Shown here piece by piece: positions 1 through 6,017 of a stretch of 6,684 nt of DNA. The position numbers were made by a program, and so were the translations under genes. Each line of letters begins with the position of its first letter. Position 1 is the stretch's first letter. The notes below the pieces were generated by a model that had not been told where the DNA came from, did no database searches, and saw nothing but the letters and a program-made list of their open reading frames with translations. Where the stretch lies: positions 1-6,684 of the forward strand of contig CAZDCZ010000115.1 of assembly GCA_964504155.1 (NCBI GenBank), given 5' to 3'. The DNA comes from CAZDCZ01 sp964504155 (lineage in GTDB: Bacteria > Bacteroidota > Bacteroidia > Bacteroidales > UBA12077).

Positions 1-205
1 ATCTATAATCTAACCCGAGGCGTTAACATCGGGCTAAATTAAATTGGGCTTTCAGCCCGGATTATAATGATTCGCCACAACTTTTTAAAGTGATCCCATA
101 ATTACTATAAGTACTATAATTTGGGGCAAACAAATTGATTTTCAATATTTAATGCTATCAAATATGTAAGTATACGGACAGTCAAATTATTTTATTAGTG
201 ATTTC
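1..205. other. Non-coding left flank
   Basis: No open reading frame of useful length is present on either strand. The flank lies downstream of the minus-strand nucleotidyltransferase gene. Apart from the cloverleaf element at 4-66 it holds a short direct repeat ACTATAA (two copies around 103-118) and a small hairpin ATTGA/TCAAT at 134-146. That hairpin would lie in the 3' untranslated region of the minus-strand operon, followed only by a weak T-rich stretch, so a terminator role is possible but poorly supported. No lasso precursor leader was seen here on the minus strand: ATG codons at about 28-30 and 96-98 run into stops within eight codons. Confidence 0.5.
4..66. repeat. Cloverleaf-like palindromic intergenic element
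   Basis: A compact structured element. The outer stem TATAATC (4-10) pairs perfectly with GATTATA (60-66). Inside it sit two hairpins. The first pairs 11-18 with 29-36 (core CCCGA/TCGGG, one mismatch) around a loop containing GTTAAC. The second pairs GGGCT (46-50) with AGCCC (54-58) around a TTC loop. The stems are GC-rich compared with the surrounding DNA. It resembles the REP-like dispersed intergenic palindromes seen in many Bacteroidota and other genomes, some of which are mobilised by Y1 (RAYT) transposases; that link is inferred, because only one copy is present here. It is not a tRNA: there is no acceptor/CCA end and no third arm. It could also help end transcripts from either side. 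Confidence 0.5.
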
Positions 206-1369
206 TTATGATTTGTTTTTCAAACTGAACATCCATAAAAAAGGACGAAGAAAATAATAAAGAAAAAACAAACTATCAGGGAGTTTAAGTTTTTCCCAGT
301 CGGTATAGTGTGTACGTAAACGTATAAGCAAATCGAGATGATATTTAAAATGTTTCCTGATTTTTATTCTGTATAGAATGTAATTTATTTTCTTTAATCC
401 TCGCGATTGGTTCCACAATTCGCTTTTCCCAATAGCTGTTAGCGATGCTCTAATAAATTTGGGGATTTGTTTTTGTTTCTTTATTATATCCGGAATGTCA
501 GTTTCGAAAATAACATTAGCAAGCATACAAGCCTGAATTATAGGTTTATGAATTTTACATTTCTTTGCATGGGTAATTAGTTTTGTCCATTCGTTATGAG
601 TAATTGTTTTCGATACTTCGGCAAAATCTTTTAGCCAAAAGAGTCTGTACCAACGATGAATAGAACCATGGACAGCTAAAAATAAAAGCTTGTCAGATTT
701 CGAAATAGTAAATATTTTCTTGTTCTGAAAATCAATTTCTCGTTTTTTATTTAGTAATTCTTGTGTTGTTATTGGAAACAGAGAACCCGGATTTGTTAAA
801 TTCCAATGTAATTCAATAGGTACATTTCGTTCTTTGTGTTTATATGTATAATGGTGGCTAATTGAGAAATTTGCTTTTTCTTGTCTTTTAGTTAAGCTAA
901 AACCCGGGTCGTGTCTGATATAGCCCAATTGCGACAAGAGTGAATTGGTTTTGGCTATATTGCTTTTTTCAATTATAAGGTCGATATCACCCGAATGTCT
1001 GATGCCTATATCATTATATAATTCGTACGATAAAACGGGACCTTTAAAAAAAGCATAGTCGATTTTATTTTCTGTAAAGATTCTTGCCAATTGAATTATC
1101 TCGGCCGAAAATTGCAGCATTCTTTTAGTATTATTCCTGTTTTTTTCTATAAGTTTTTCTAACATGTAGGATGGAATAATAGATTTACTTTTCTCAAGAT
1201 TACGAATAATATAAGGAGTTAATCTATGTCTTGTAGCCAAAGTATAAAAATGTTCCCAATTAATCGATTGTTTTTCAAATTCAGGTATTTGGGCAGTATC
1301 GTTCGATAAACAATAAAGCAATTCTAATTCTTTTGAGTATGAGTTAAGTATGTCTTGTGAATTTCTCAT
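206..1369 (-). CDS. Nucleotidyltransferase-fold protein of a lasso-peptide cluster
   Basis: 387 residues, NTP_transf_5-like (minimal nucleotidyltransferase fold). An FKGP motif (108-111) leads into the metal-binding signature RHSGDIDLI (124-132), with carboxylates Asp128 and Asp130. A probable third carboxylate is Glu186 in IELHW (185-189). The N-terminal ~90 residues are helical and the C-terminal ~170 residues are Lys/Arg-rich with no recognised domain. Members of this family recur in lasso-peptide and other RiPP clusters, where their reaction is mostly uncharacterised. Transfer of a nucleotidyl or phosphate group to the peptide is an inference. The start codon overlaps the cyclase stop (ATGA, 1366-1369), which indicates translational coupling and strongly ties the gene to the pathway. 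The catalytic residues look intact, so it is probably active. The family assignment is fairly safe; the substrate is unknown. Confidence 0.82.
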   Translation of the reverse strand: MRNSQDILNSYSKELELLYCLSNDTAQIPEFEKQSINWEHFYTLATRHRLTPYIIRNLEKSKSIIPSYMLEKLIEKNRNNTKRMLQFSAEIIQLARIFTENKIDYAFFKGPVLSYELYNDIGIRHSGDIDLIIEKSNIAKTNSLLSQLGYIRHDPGFSLTKRQEKANFSISHHYTYKHKERNVPIELHWNLTNPGSLFPITTQELLNKKREIDFQNKKIFTISKSDKLLFLAVHGSIHRWYRLFWLKDFAEVSKTITHNEWTKLITHAKKCKIHKPIIQACMLANVIFETDIPDIIKKQKQIPKFIRASLTAIGKSELWNQSRGLKKINYILYRIKIRKHFKYHLDLLIRLRTHYTDWEKLKLPDSLFFLYYFLRPFLWMFSLKNKS

Positions 1370-3273
1370 TTCTTCACTTTTTCTTTTTTTAAAAACAACA
1401 TCAATTTAAGATAGTTGTAAAATGTTGCAGAATTTATGTATTTATTTTTTGTTGTATTTTGTTTCTGCATTTGTTTAAACCAATCTTTGAATTTATTAAA
1501 ATCGATATATTGTTTGGCTTCTGTATTTTCCGATAGTTTAATTAATTCATCTATTTTATCAATATCTTTTAGAAAGCGGATATAAACAGTTGGTATGGTT
1601 GCTCCGCTTTTGTCGTTTCGCCATTGAGTTTCTTTAGGTACTATATCTTTTATGGCTTTACGAAATAAGTAACGACCCATTTTTCCCTTAGCCTTTAAAT
1701 TTGCAGGAGCCGATAAGTAGAATTCTATCAGGCGTTTATCGAATAAAGGGTATCTGTATTCTATATTGTAATGTTGTGCTGTAATAGCACAATATTCTAA
1801 TCGTTCCGAAACATGATTGTGAGTAATTCTTTCTATTTGTTTTGATTGAAGATTATATTCCGGTTTCTTTATGAAAGTGTTTAAATATCTCTTTCTGATA
1901 TCCATATTGCGCATAAAATCGGCATTAATTACCAAGTGTTTGAATTTTGGAAGCGACCAATGTTGTTCTTTTTTATAACTTTTTAATAATTTATATAATG
2001 GTGGGATATTTATTTTTATGTAAGTAATTATTAATTTGTAAACAATTTTAATATTCCTGTAATTCAGTGTTTTAAGCTCGTTTATAAAAGCTTTGTATTG
2101 TTTTAAAAATATAAACTCGTTTAAATATCCTCTCGATTGTGATGTAACAACTTCATCGCCACCAAAGCCCGATAACAGAATTTTAATATTTTGTTTGTTT
2201 ACCGATTCGTATAATTCATCGGAATAACTTTGGAAAGTCTGTTGTGTTATACATTTTTGAATCTCAACGTCATTTTTTAATGCACTAAGTACACCTTTGT
2301 TTTCCGAAGCAACAAAATTTTTGTTTCGAATATTGCAGTGGTCATGAACTAATTTTATTTGTTTTCTTTCATCCTTAAAGGGATAAGTTTTATCTATATG
2401 ATTATTGGGCATTATGTGCGAGAAAGTTTCTACTGTTGAATATTTCGATGCAATGGCAGTAATTGCCGACGAGTCTAATCCTCCGCTTAATTCTGTTCCT
2501 ACATTACCAATTGAGCGTATTCTGCATTTTACTGCCTCAATAAGTTTATTTCTGAATTCGGCAATAAAATCGTTATCAGATAGTTCTGTTTGTTTTTGTT
2601 CTTTTAATTCCCAATATCTTTTAATGTTAATTTTGTTATCTTTTATTTCAAGATAGTGGGCAGGTGGAAGTCTTTTTATTTTATTATATGTTGTTCTAAA
2701 AGTTTCCGATTTTATTATCGAAATAGTATCGGCAATAAATTGCTTATCGTGCGATAAATCAATATCCCGAAAGGGGATTATTCCTCCAATTTCCGATGAG
2801 AAAATAAATCTATTATCATCGTAATAATAGTTAAACGGACGAAGACCAAAATGATCTCTGGCACAAAAAAGAGTTTCGGTTTCGAAATTGTAAATCGCAA
2901 AAGCAAAATCACCAATAAAATAATTTAAGCAATCGGCTCCCCATTTATTATATGCCATTAATATTATTTTACTGTCGGGTAAATTCGCAGCAATAGATTC
3001 TTTAATTTTAAGAAGTTCTATCAGTTCATTTCTATTATCTATTCTGGCATCGGCAACTATAACAGTTTTAGCTTCTTCGTTATAGTAAGGTAATTCTTCA
3101 TTTCTCGATTCGGGAGTAGTTTGTAATAGTAATTCTCCAAATGCTATATTATTATTAAAATAAGATTTTTTTTCGTCGGCTTGCCAATGTTCTAATTCAT
3201 TTAAGGAATTATTAAATTCATTTTCGTTAATTTTGTTTTTGTTTAAATTTATTAATCCTAATATAGAACTCAT
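1366..3273 (-). CDS. Lasso peptide macrolactam cyclase (asparagine synthetase-like, C protein)
   Basis: 635 residues, the usual length for McjC-type cyclases. Residues 1-215 are a class II glutaminase-like domain that keeps RDHFGLRPF (139-147) and GDFAFAIY (121-128). The protein starts Met-Ser-Ser, so the catalytic Cys2 of a true glutamine amidotransferase is absent. Residues about 235-630 form the ATP-pyrophosphatase synthetase domain, with the PPi loop ELSGGLDSS (261-269) and GFGGDE (369-374). McjC homologues adenylate an Asp/Glu side chain of the core peptide and join it to the N-terminal amine after leader removal. B1 and B2 genes in the same window support this over ordinary asparagine synthesis. 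It is first in the minus-strand operon, has an A-rich leader before its ATG with no Shine-Dalgarno, and overlaps the nucleotidyltransferase by 4 nt. It is divergent from the rest of the cluster, whereas C often lies in line with B1 and B2. Confidence 0.9.
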   Translation of the reverse strand: MSSILGLINLNKNKINENEFNNSLNELEHWQADEKKSYFNNNIAFGELLLQTTPESRNEELPYYNEEAKTVIVADARIDNRNELIELLKIKESIAANLPDSKIILMAYNKWGADCLNYFIGDFAFAIYNFETETLFCARDHFGLRPFNYYYDDNRFIFSSEIGGIIPFRDIDLSHDKQFIADTISIIKSETFRTTYNKIKRLPPAHYLEIKDNKINIKRYWELKEQKQTELSDNDFIAEFRNKLIEAVKCRIRSIGNVGTELSGGLDSSAITAIASKYSTVETFSHIMPNNHIDKTYPFKDERKQIKLVHDHCNIRNKNFVASENKGVLSALKNDVEIQKCITQQTFQSYSDELYESVNKQNIKILLSGFGGDEVVTSQSRGYLNEFIFLKQYKAFINELKTLNYRNIKIVYKLIITYIKINIPPLYKLLKSYKKEQHWSLPKFKHLVINADFMRNMDIRKRYLNTFIKKPEYNLQSKQIERITHNHVSERLEYCAITAQHYNIEYRYPLFDKRLIEFYLSAPANLKAKGKMGRYLFRKAIKDIVPKETQWRNDKSGATIPTVYIRFLKDIDKIDELIKLSENTEAKQYIDFNKFKDWFKQMQKQNTTKNKYINSATFYNYLKLMLFLKKEKVKK

Positions 3274-3361
3274 TATTATTCTTATTTTAATGTTTATTTT
3301 TGATAAAAATTAAGAATTTATAAATTTACAATATTCCTACTAATACTTGGCATTTATATAG
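3274..3361. promoter_or_regulatory. Divergent promoter region between cyclase and kinase genes
   Basis: These 88 nt separate two diverging start codons, so both operons should be initiated here. On the plus strand TATTTTTG (3295-3302) matches the Bacteroidota -7 consensus TAnnTTTG and would leave a leader of about 50 nt before the kinase ATG at 3362; no good -33 TTG is visible. On the minus strand TAATTTTT (3312 to 3305) is one base from the consensus, with a TTG (3331 to 3329) 16 nt upstream as a possible -33 element. In DNA this AT-rich such matches arise often by chance, so the region is better supported than the individual boxes. No operator palindrome was seen. Confidence 0.45.
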
Positions 3362-4261
3362 ATGAACTTAAAATATAAATATAAAATTTTTGGATTTACT
3401 ATTGCTTCAGAATTTCAAATCGATGATTTATTGTCTTCCGATGCAATTCCCGATGTGTCTATCAGATATGGAGTTATCGACAGTGATTTGAAAAACCCTG
3501 TTTATACAGGAGTAAGATTTCAAATAGCAAAAAACGAGTTTTTGCTAAAAGTCGATAATGTTGCAAAATTTCGTATCTCGAAAGGCGAAACAATTATTGT
3601 CGATAAAGTCGAAGGAGCAGGCGATAACGAAATAAATTTGTTTCTTTTGGGTTCGGCAATGGGGGCATTAATTCATCAGAGAGAGATGTTGCCTATTCAC
3701 GGAAGTACAATTAAGATAAAAGATAAATCTGTAATTTTTTCGGGAGTTTCGGGTGCCGGAAAATCATCTATATCGGCTTATTTTGTGAAAAAAGGATATA
3801 AAATTGTTGCCGACGATATTAGTGTTGTAAGTTCGAAAAACGACAAGAATTATGTTTCTCCCGGATATCCAAGAATAAAGCTTTGGGAAGATGTAAGCAC
3901 GAAATTAAATATCGAGACTAACGATTCTTTAAGAATTCGCCCCGAAATTAATAAGTTTGGAGTTAACGTATCGGAATCGTTTTATAATAGCGATATTGAA
4001 GTTAATAAAATGATAATTATAAATACAAAAAACACTTCGGGTTTCGAAATAGAAAAACTTAAAGGAATAGAAAAGTTTAATGCATTAAAAAATAATACTT
4101 ATCGATTTAATTTTGCTGAGAAATTACAGAAAAAGCAAAGTCTGTTTAGTTTTTATAGTAAGTTTTTACCAAATATCGATATTTACCGTCTTTCTCGCCC
4201 GCAAAAACCATTAATGTTAGACGAATTATATAAATTTATTGTAGAAAAATGCAAATTATAA
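3362..4261 (+). CDS. HPr kinase-like peptide serine kinase of a lasso-peptide cluster
   Basis: 299 residues. The N-terminal ~95 residues are family-specific and resemble no HPrK N-terminal domain. From about residue 97 the HPr-kinase catalytic core follows: PIHGS with His113, Walker A GVSGAGKSS (128-136, Lys134) and IVADD (148-152), with Asp151/Asp152 as candidate catalytic acids. A PGYPRIKLW segment (168-176) is typical of the small HPrK-like proteins found in RiPP clusters. Canonical HPrK phosphorylates HPr Ser46 in carbon control. The cluster-borne relatives ThcoK and PadeK (paeninodin type) instead phosphorylate the C-terminal Ser of a lasso precursor, and that is the likely role here. 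The gene is first in the plus-strand group, facing away from the cyclase. The ATG follows an AT-rich leader without Shine-Dalgarno. All key residues appear intact; the peptide substrate is not visible in this window. Confidence 0.85.
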   Translation: MNLKYKYKIFGFTIASEFQIDDLLSSDAIPDVSIRYGVIDSDLKNPVYTGVRFQIAKNEFLLKVDNVAKFRISKGETIIVDKVEGAGDNEINLFLLGSAMGALIHQREMLPIHGSTIKIKDKSVIFSGVSGAGKSSISAYFVKKGYKIVADDISVVSSKNDKNYVSPGYPRIKLWEDVSTKLNIETNDSLRIRPEINKFGVNVSESFYNSDIEVNKMIIINTKNTSGFEIEKLKGIEKFNALKNNTYRFNFAEKLQKKQSLFSFYSKFLPNIDIYRLSRPQKPLMLDELYKFIVEKCKL

Positions 4262-4405
4262 ATTACTAATAACGAATGAATAATGTGGAGAATTATGTAA
4301 TAGTACAAATATTAATAGCCGTAAACAGTTAAATTAATCGGCAAAAATCATAATAATCTGCATTTTATTAAAGTTTATCATTAATTATTTAACACATATT
4401 AGAGT
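4262..4405. other. 144-nt gap between kinase and sulfotransferase genes, no gene seen
   Basis: This gap was inspected in all frames because a lasso precursor might be expected beside a kinase gene. The only plus-strand ATG frame is an 18-codon stretch at 4276-4332 that lacks the leader Thr at -2, the Gly/Ala/Cys/Ser core start and an acidic residue at core position 7-9. The minus strand offers a 15-codon frame with the same failings. Stops are dense in all other frames. No convincing hairpin terminator and no TAnnTTTG promoter box were found, so read-through from the kinase gene is plausible. Confidence 0.5.
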
Positions 4406-5272
4406 TTGAATAATAAAAAAATCATATGGCTTGCTTCTTATCCTAAATCGGGAAATACTTGGTTTAGAGTTTTTTTGTCGAATTTATTGAGTGTCGACGA
4501 TAAGCCTGCCGATATTAATAACTTGCACAATACACCTATTGCCAGTGCACGTCAGATTTTCGATGAGGTAACAGGATTGTCATCATCGGAATTAACTTAC
4601 GACGAAATAGAAAATCTACGACCCGAAGTATATAAACAAATTGCAAAAGAATCGGATGATATAATTTATAAAAAAATTCATGATGCATACCATTTAACGC
4701 AGAAAGGTAATTTTCTTGTTCCTGCTGAATCTTCAAAAGGAGTAATATATTTTGTGCGAAACCCTTTAGATGTAGCTATATCTTTTGCTCATCATTCTAA
4801 TTGCAGTGTCGATAAATCGATTAAGCATATGACAGATAATAATTACTCTTTTTGTGCTAAAGACGACCGATTGCATAATCAGTTAGTGCAAAAACTTAAT
4901 ACTTGGAGTAATCATGTAAAATCGTGGCTCGATCAAAAAGATATTCCTGTATATTTAATGCGATACGAAGATATGAAAACCAATGCTTTTACCTCTTTTA
5001 AGAATGCAACAGATTTTATTGGTTTAAAAAAAACCGATGAGGAAATAAACAAAGCTATAGAATACAGCAGCATTAAAGAATTGCAAAAGCAGGAAAAAAC
5101 CAATGGTTTTAAAGAAAAATCGTTAAATTCAGAAAGTTTTTTCCGTAAAGGAGAAATTAATTCATGGAAAAATATTCTAACTGATGAGCAAATTGATGAA
5201 ATAATCTCTCAAAATAGTGAAATAATGAAACGATTAGGCTATCTCGATTCTAATAATAAATTGTTGTTGTAA
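4406..5272 (+). CDS. PAPS-dependent sulfotransferase, probable lasso tailoring enzyme
   Basis: 288 residues, Sulfotransfer_1 family, the usual length of cytosolic-type sulfotransferases. The 5'-phosphosulfate-binding loop is SYPKSGNTW (11-19). The probable catalytic His92 lies in KKIHD (89-93), where the family has K-[ST]-H. The 3'-phosphate-binding segment is IYFVRNPLDVAISF (114-127, with Arg118 and Ser126). The late PAPS loop is RKGEINSWK (247-255), matching RxGxxxxWK. These residues predict transfer of sulfate from PAPS to a hydroxyl group; there is no signal peptide or transmembrane segment. The start is TTG at 4406: an in-frame TAG lies immediately upstream at 4400-4402, and the first internal Met falls well beyond the PAPS loop. 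Its position between the kinase and B1 suggests sulfation of a Ser, Thr or Tyr of the lasso peptide, but this is inference; sulfation of a cell-surface glycan is the alternative. Confidence 0.87.
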   Translation: MNNKKIIWLASYPKSGNTWFRVFLSNLLSVDDKPADINNLHNTPIASARQIFDEVTGLSSSELTYDEIENLRPEVYKQIAKESDDIIYKKIHDAYHLTQKGNFLVPAESSKGVIYFVRNPLDVAISFAHHSNCSVDKSIKHMTDNNYSFCAKDDRLHNQLVQKLNTWSNHVKSWLDQKDIPVYLMRYEDMKTNAFTSFKNATDFIGLKKTDEEINKAIEYSSIKELQKQEKTNGFKEKSLNSESFFRKGEINSWKNILTDEQIDEIISQNSEIMKRLGYLDSNNKLLL

Positions 5273-5379
5273 TTTCTTTTATTATATCGAGCGTAAGCGA
5301 TTGAAGTTTAGGTGTCTTTAAATTAGTATTGTTAAAAAGTTTAATTTAATGTTCCAAGTTCGAAAAAAATAAACAGATG

Positions 5380-5491
5380 AAGGGGAAAAACTAAAAAATC
5401 TAATTGAAGAGAATGCGAAAATTAAAATAACAGAATTAAGATTTTTTAGTTTTTTTTGCCACTAAGCCTAAAGGGAGAAAACTAAAAAATC
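5380..5491 (+). repeat. Imperfect 21-bp direct repeat pair with an inverted copy between
   Basis: Copy A (5380-5400) and copy C (5471-5491) agree at 19 of 21 positions and share the core ACTAAAAAATC. Between them lies GATTTTTTAGT (5440-5450), an exact inverted copy of the core. The middle copy can therefore pair with either flanking copy, 16 bp with A or 14 bp with C. The arrangement could be a relic of a small palindromic element or part of an RNA switch upstream of B1. Confidence 0.6.
5386..5457 (+). terminator. Long AT-rich hairpin followed by T-run, possible terminator or attenuator
   Basis: AAAAACTAAAAAATCT (5386-5401) pairs perfectly over 16 bp with the arm at 5439-5454. After a one-base bulge AATT (5402-5405) pairs with AATT (5434-5437). 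The loop is 28 nt. The downstream arm ends in eight consecutive T (5450-5457), giving the layout of an intrinsic terminator for the kinase-sulfotransferase transcript. The stem is very poor in G-C pairs and the T-run is partly used in pairing, so efficiency is doubtful. The same downstream arm can pair with a second copy of the upstream sequence at 5478-5491. Confidence 0.35.
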
Positions 5492-5535
5492 AATCTGTTT
5501 CCTTTAGGGAGCAAGGGTAAAAACAGTTTGATTTT
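5486..5535 (+). repeat. Inverted repeat, alternative hairpin upstream of B1
   Basis: AAAATCAATCTGTTT (5486-5500) and AAACAGTTTGATTTT (5521-5535) are complementary at 14 of 15 positions around a 20-nt loop. A second pairing, CCTAAAGG (5467-5474) with CCTTTAGG (5501-5508), crosses this one. The two can form only as alternatives or as a pseudoknot. The stem lies about 50 nt before the B1 start codon. Confidence 0.5.
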
Positions 5536-5559
5536 GTGTTAAAGCATAATGTGTTAAAG
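5536..5559 (+). promoter_or_regulatory. Direct repeat GTGTTAAAG x2 upstream of B1, possible operator
   Basis: GTGTTAAAG occurs at 5536-5544 and again at 5551-5559, a period of 15 nt, 24 nt before the B1 ATG. Exact 9-bp tandem-like copies are unusual in a short leader and could bind a regulator. A poor promoter match lies nearby (TTG 5528-5530, then TAATGTGT 5547-5554, two mismatches to TAnnTTTG). Function is speculative. Confidence 0.25.
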
Positions 5560-5583
5560 TGGAACTAAATAGTAAAATAAAGA

Positions 5584-5874
5584 ATGAGGAAAAGTATAAA
5601 AACAACAGATATTATAATTCGAAACCCGGAAATGCTTTTTAGCAAAATGGACGACGAGATTGTTATGATGAGCATAGAAAATAACGAATACTATGGACTA
5701 GGTGATTCCGGAACTACTATTTGGGAGCTAATAGAAAAAGAAACCGAAGTATCGGAAATTATTAAGCACTTGCAAAAAAAATATGATGTCGATAAGGAAA
5801 TTTGTAAAGACGATACAATTACATTTCTTAACGAATTGTACGAGAAAAACTTGATAATTGTTAGGGTAAAGTAA
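5584..5874 (+). CDS. PqqD-like lasso leader recognition protein (B1, RRE domain)
   Basis: 96 residues, almost entirely one PqqD-fold RiPP recognition element. The family pattern is clear: DDEIVMMSIENNEYYGL (23-39), then GDSGTTIWELI (40-50), then the helical region SEIIKHLQKKYDV (57-69) and a C-terminal helix FLNELYEKNLI. In lasso pathways the stand-alone B1 protein binds the precursor leader through its beta-strand edge and delivers it to the B2 peptidase and to the other enzymes. PqqD of coenzyme PQQ synthesis has the same fold, but no other pqq gene is present and a B2 gene follows. The ATG has an A-rich leader without Shine-Dalgarno. The 143-nt separation from B2 is odd, since B1 and B2 genes usually abut or overlap, or are fused. 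Confidence 0.88.
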   Translation: MRKSIKTTDIIIRNPEMLFSKMDDEIVMMSIENNEYYGLGDSGTTIWELIEKETEVSEIIKHLQKKYDVDKEICKDDTITFLNELYEKNLIIVRVK

Positions 5875-6017
5875 ATATTGTTATTTCGATAAGCTTAATA
5901 ACCGTATTTTAACAAGTCCAATAATTTTGTTTCGACGAGTTTAATAAGCCGATATTTACATTTAATCGCTTCGAGCAGTGCAAGAGATAAAGATTAACTA
6001 TCTTAATTTAGTATATA
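5875..6017. other. 143-nt gap between B1 and B2 genes, no gene seen
   Basis: There is no plus-strand ATG before the B2 start and no usable minus-strand frame. The gap contains an imperfect direct repeat, 5884-5912 and 5930-5958 (21 of 29 positions identical, period 46 nt). TAATTTTG (5922-5929) matches the Bacteroidota -7 box TAnnTTTG exactly, about 90 nt before the B2 ATG, but no -33 TTG is placed correctly. A private weak promoter for B2 is possible. Confidence 0.4.

Larger units (their letters stand above)
5273..5583. other. 311-nt gap before B1 gene, repeat-rich, no gene seen
   Basis: All six frames are closed by frequent stops; the longest ATG frames on the plus strand are 5-7 codons (ATG at 5349, 5378 and 5413), so no precursor peptide is encoded here. 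The gap instead holds a set of related inverted and direct repeats (5386-5535) and a 9-bp direct repeat just before the B1 gene, listed separately. The CCTTTAGGGAGCAAGGG portion (5501-5517) resembles the short CCCCTTTAGGGG-type dispersed repeats often seen between genes in Bacteroidota; this resemblance is from memory and should be tested by search. Confidence 0.5.

Noticed and set aside
4..66. tRNA gene suggested by the cloverleaf shape
   Set aside because: Only two internal arms, no anticodon loop geometry, no T-arm signature and no 3' acceptor sequence.
2405..2656. 83-codon plus-strand open frame inside the cyclase gene
   Set aside because: It lies antisense to the well-conserved synthetase domain, including the SGGLDSS motif, and its translation shows no recognisable features; it is a shadow of the real gene.
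1366..3273. Annotation as asparagine synthetase B (asparagine biosynthesis)
   Set aside because: The catalytic Cys2 of the glutaminase site is Ser here and the genomic context is B1/B2/kinase, which fits a lasso cyclase instead.
3362..4261. Annotation as HPr kinase/phosphorylase for carbon catabolite control
   Set aside because: The canonical HPrK N-terminal domain is missing, no PTS gene is nearby, and the neighbours are lasso-peptide genes.
4276..4332. 18-codon frame (ATG) between the kinase and sulfotransferase as a possible precursor
   Set aside because: It is too short and has neither the leader Thr/Gly cleavage context nor an Asp/Glu placed for ring closure.
4536..4736. 66-codon minus-strand open frame inside the sulfotransferase gene
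   Set aside because: It is antisense to the conserved sulfotransferase coding region, has no promoter or motif, and does not resemble a lasso precursor.
5584..5874. Annotation as PqqD of PQQ biosynthesis
   Set aside because: The fold is shared, but no other pqq gene is present and a transglutaminase-like B2 gene follows.
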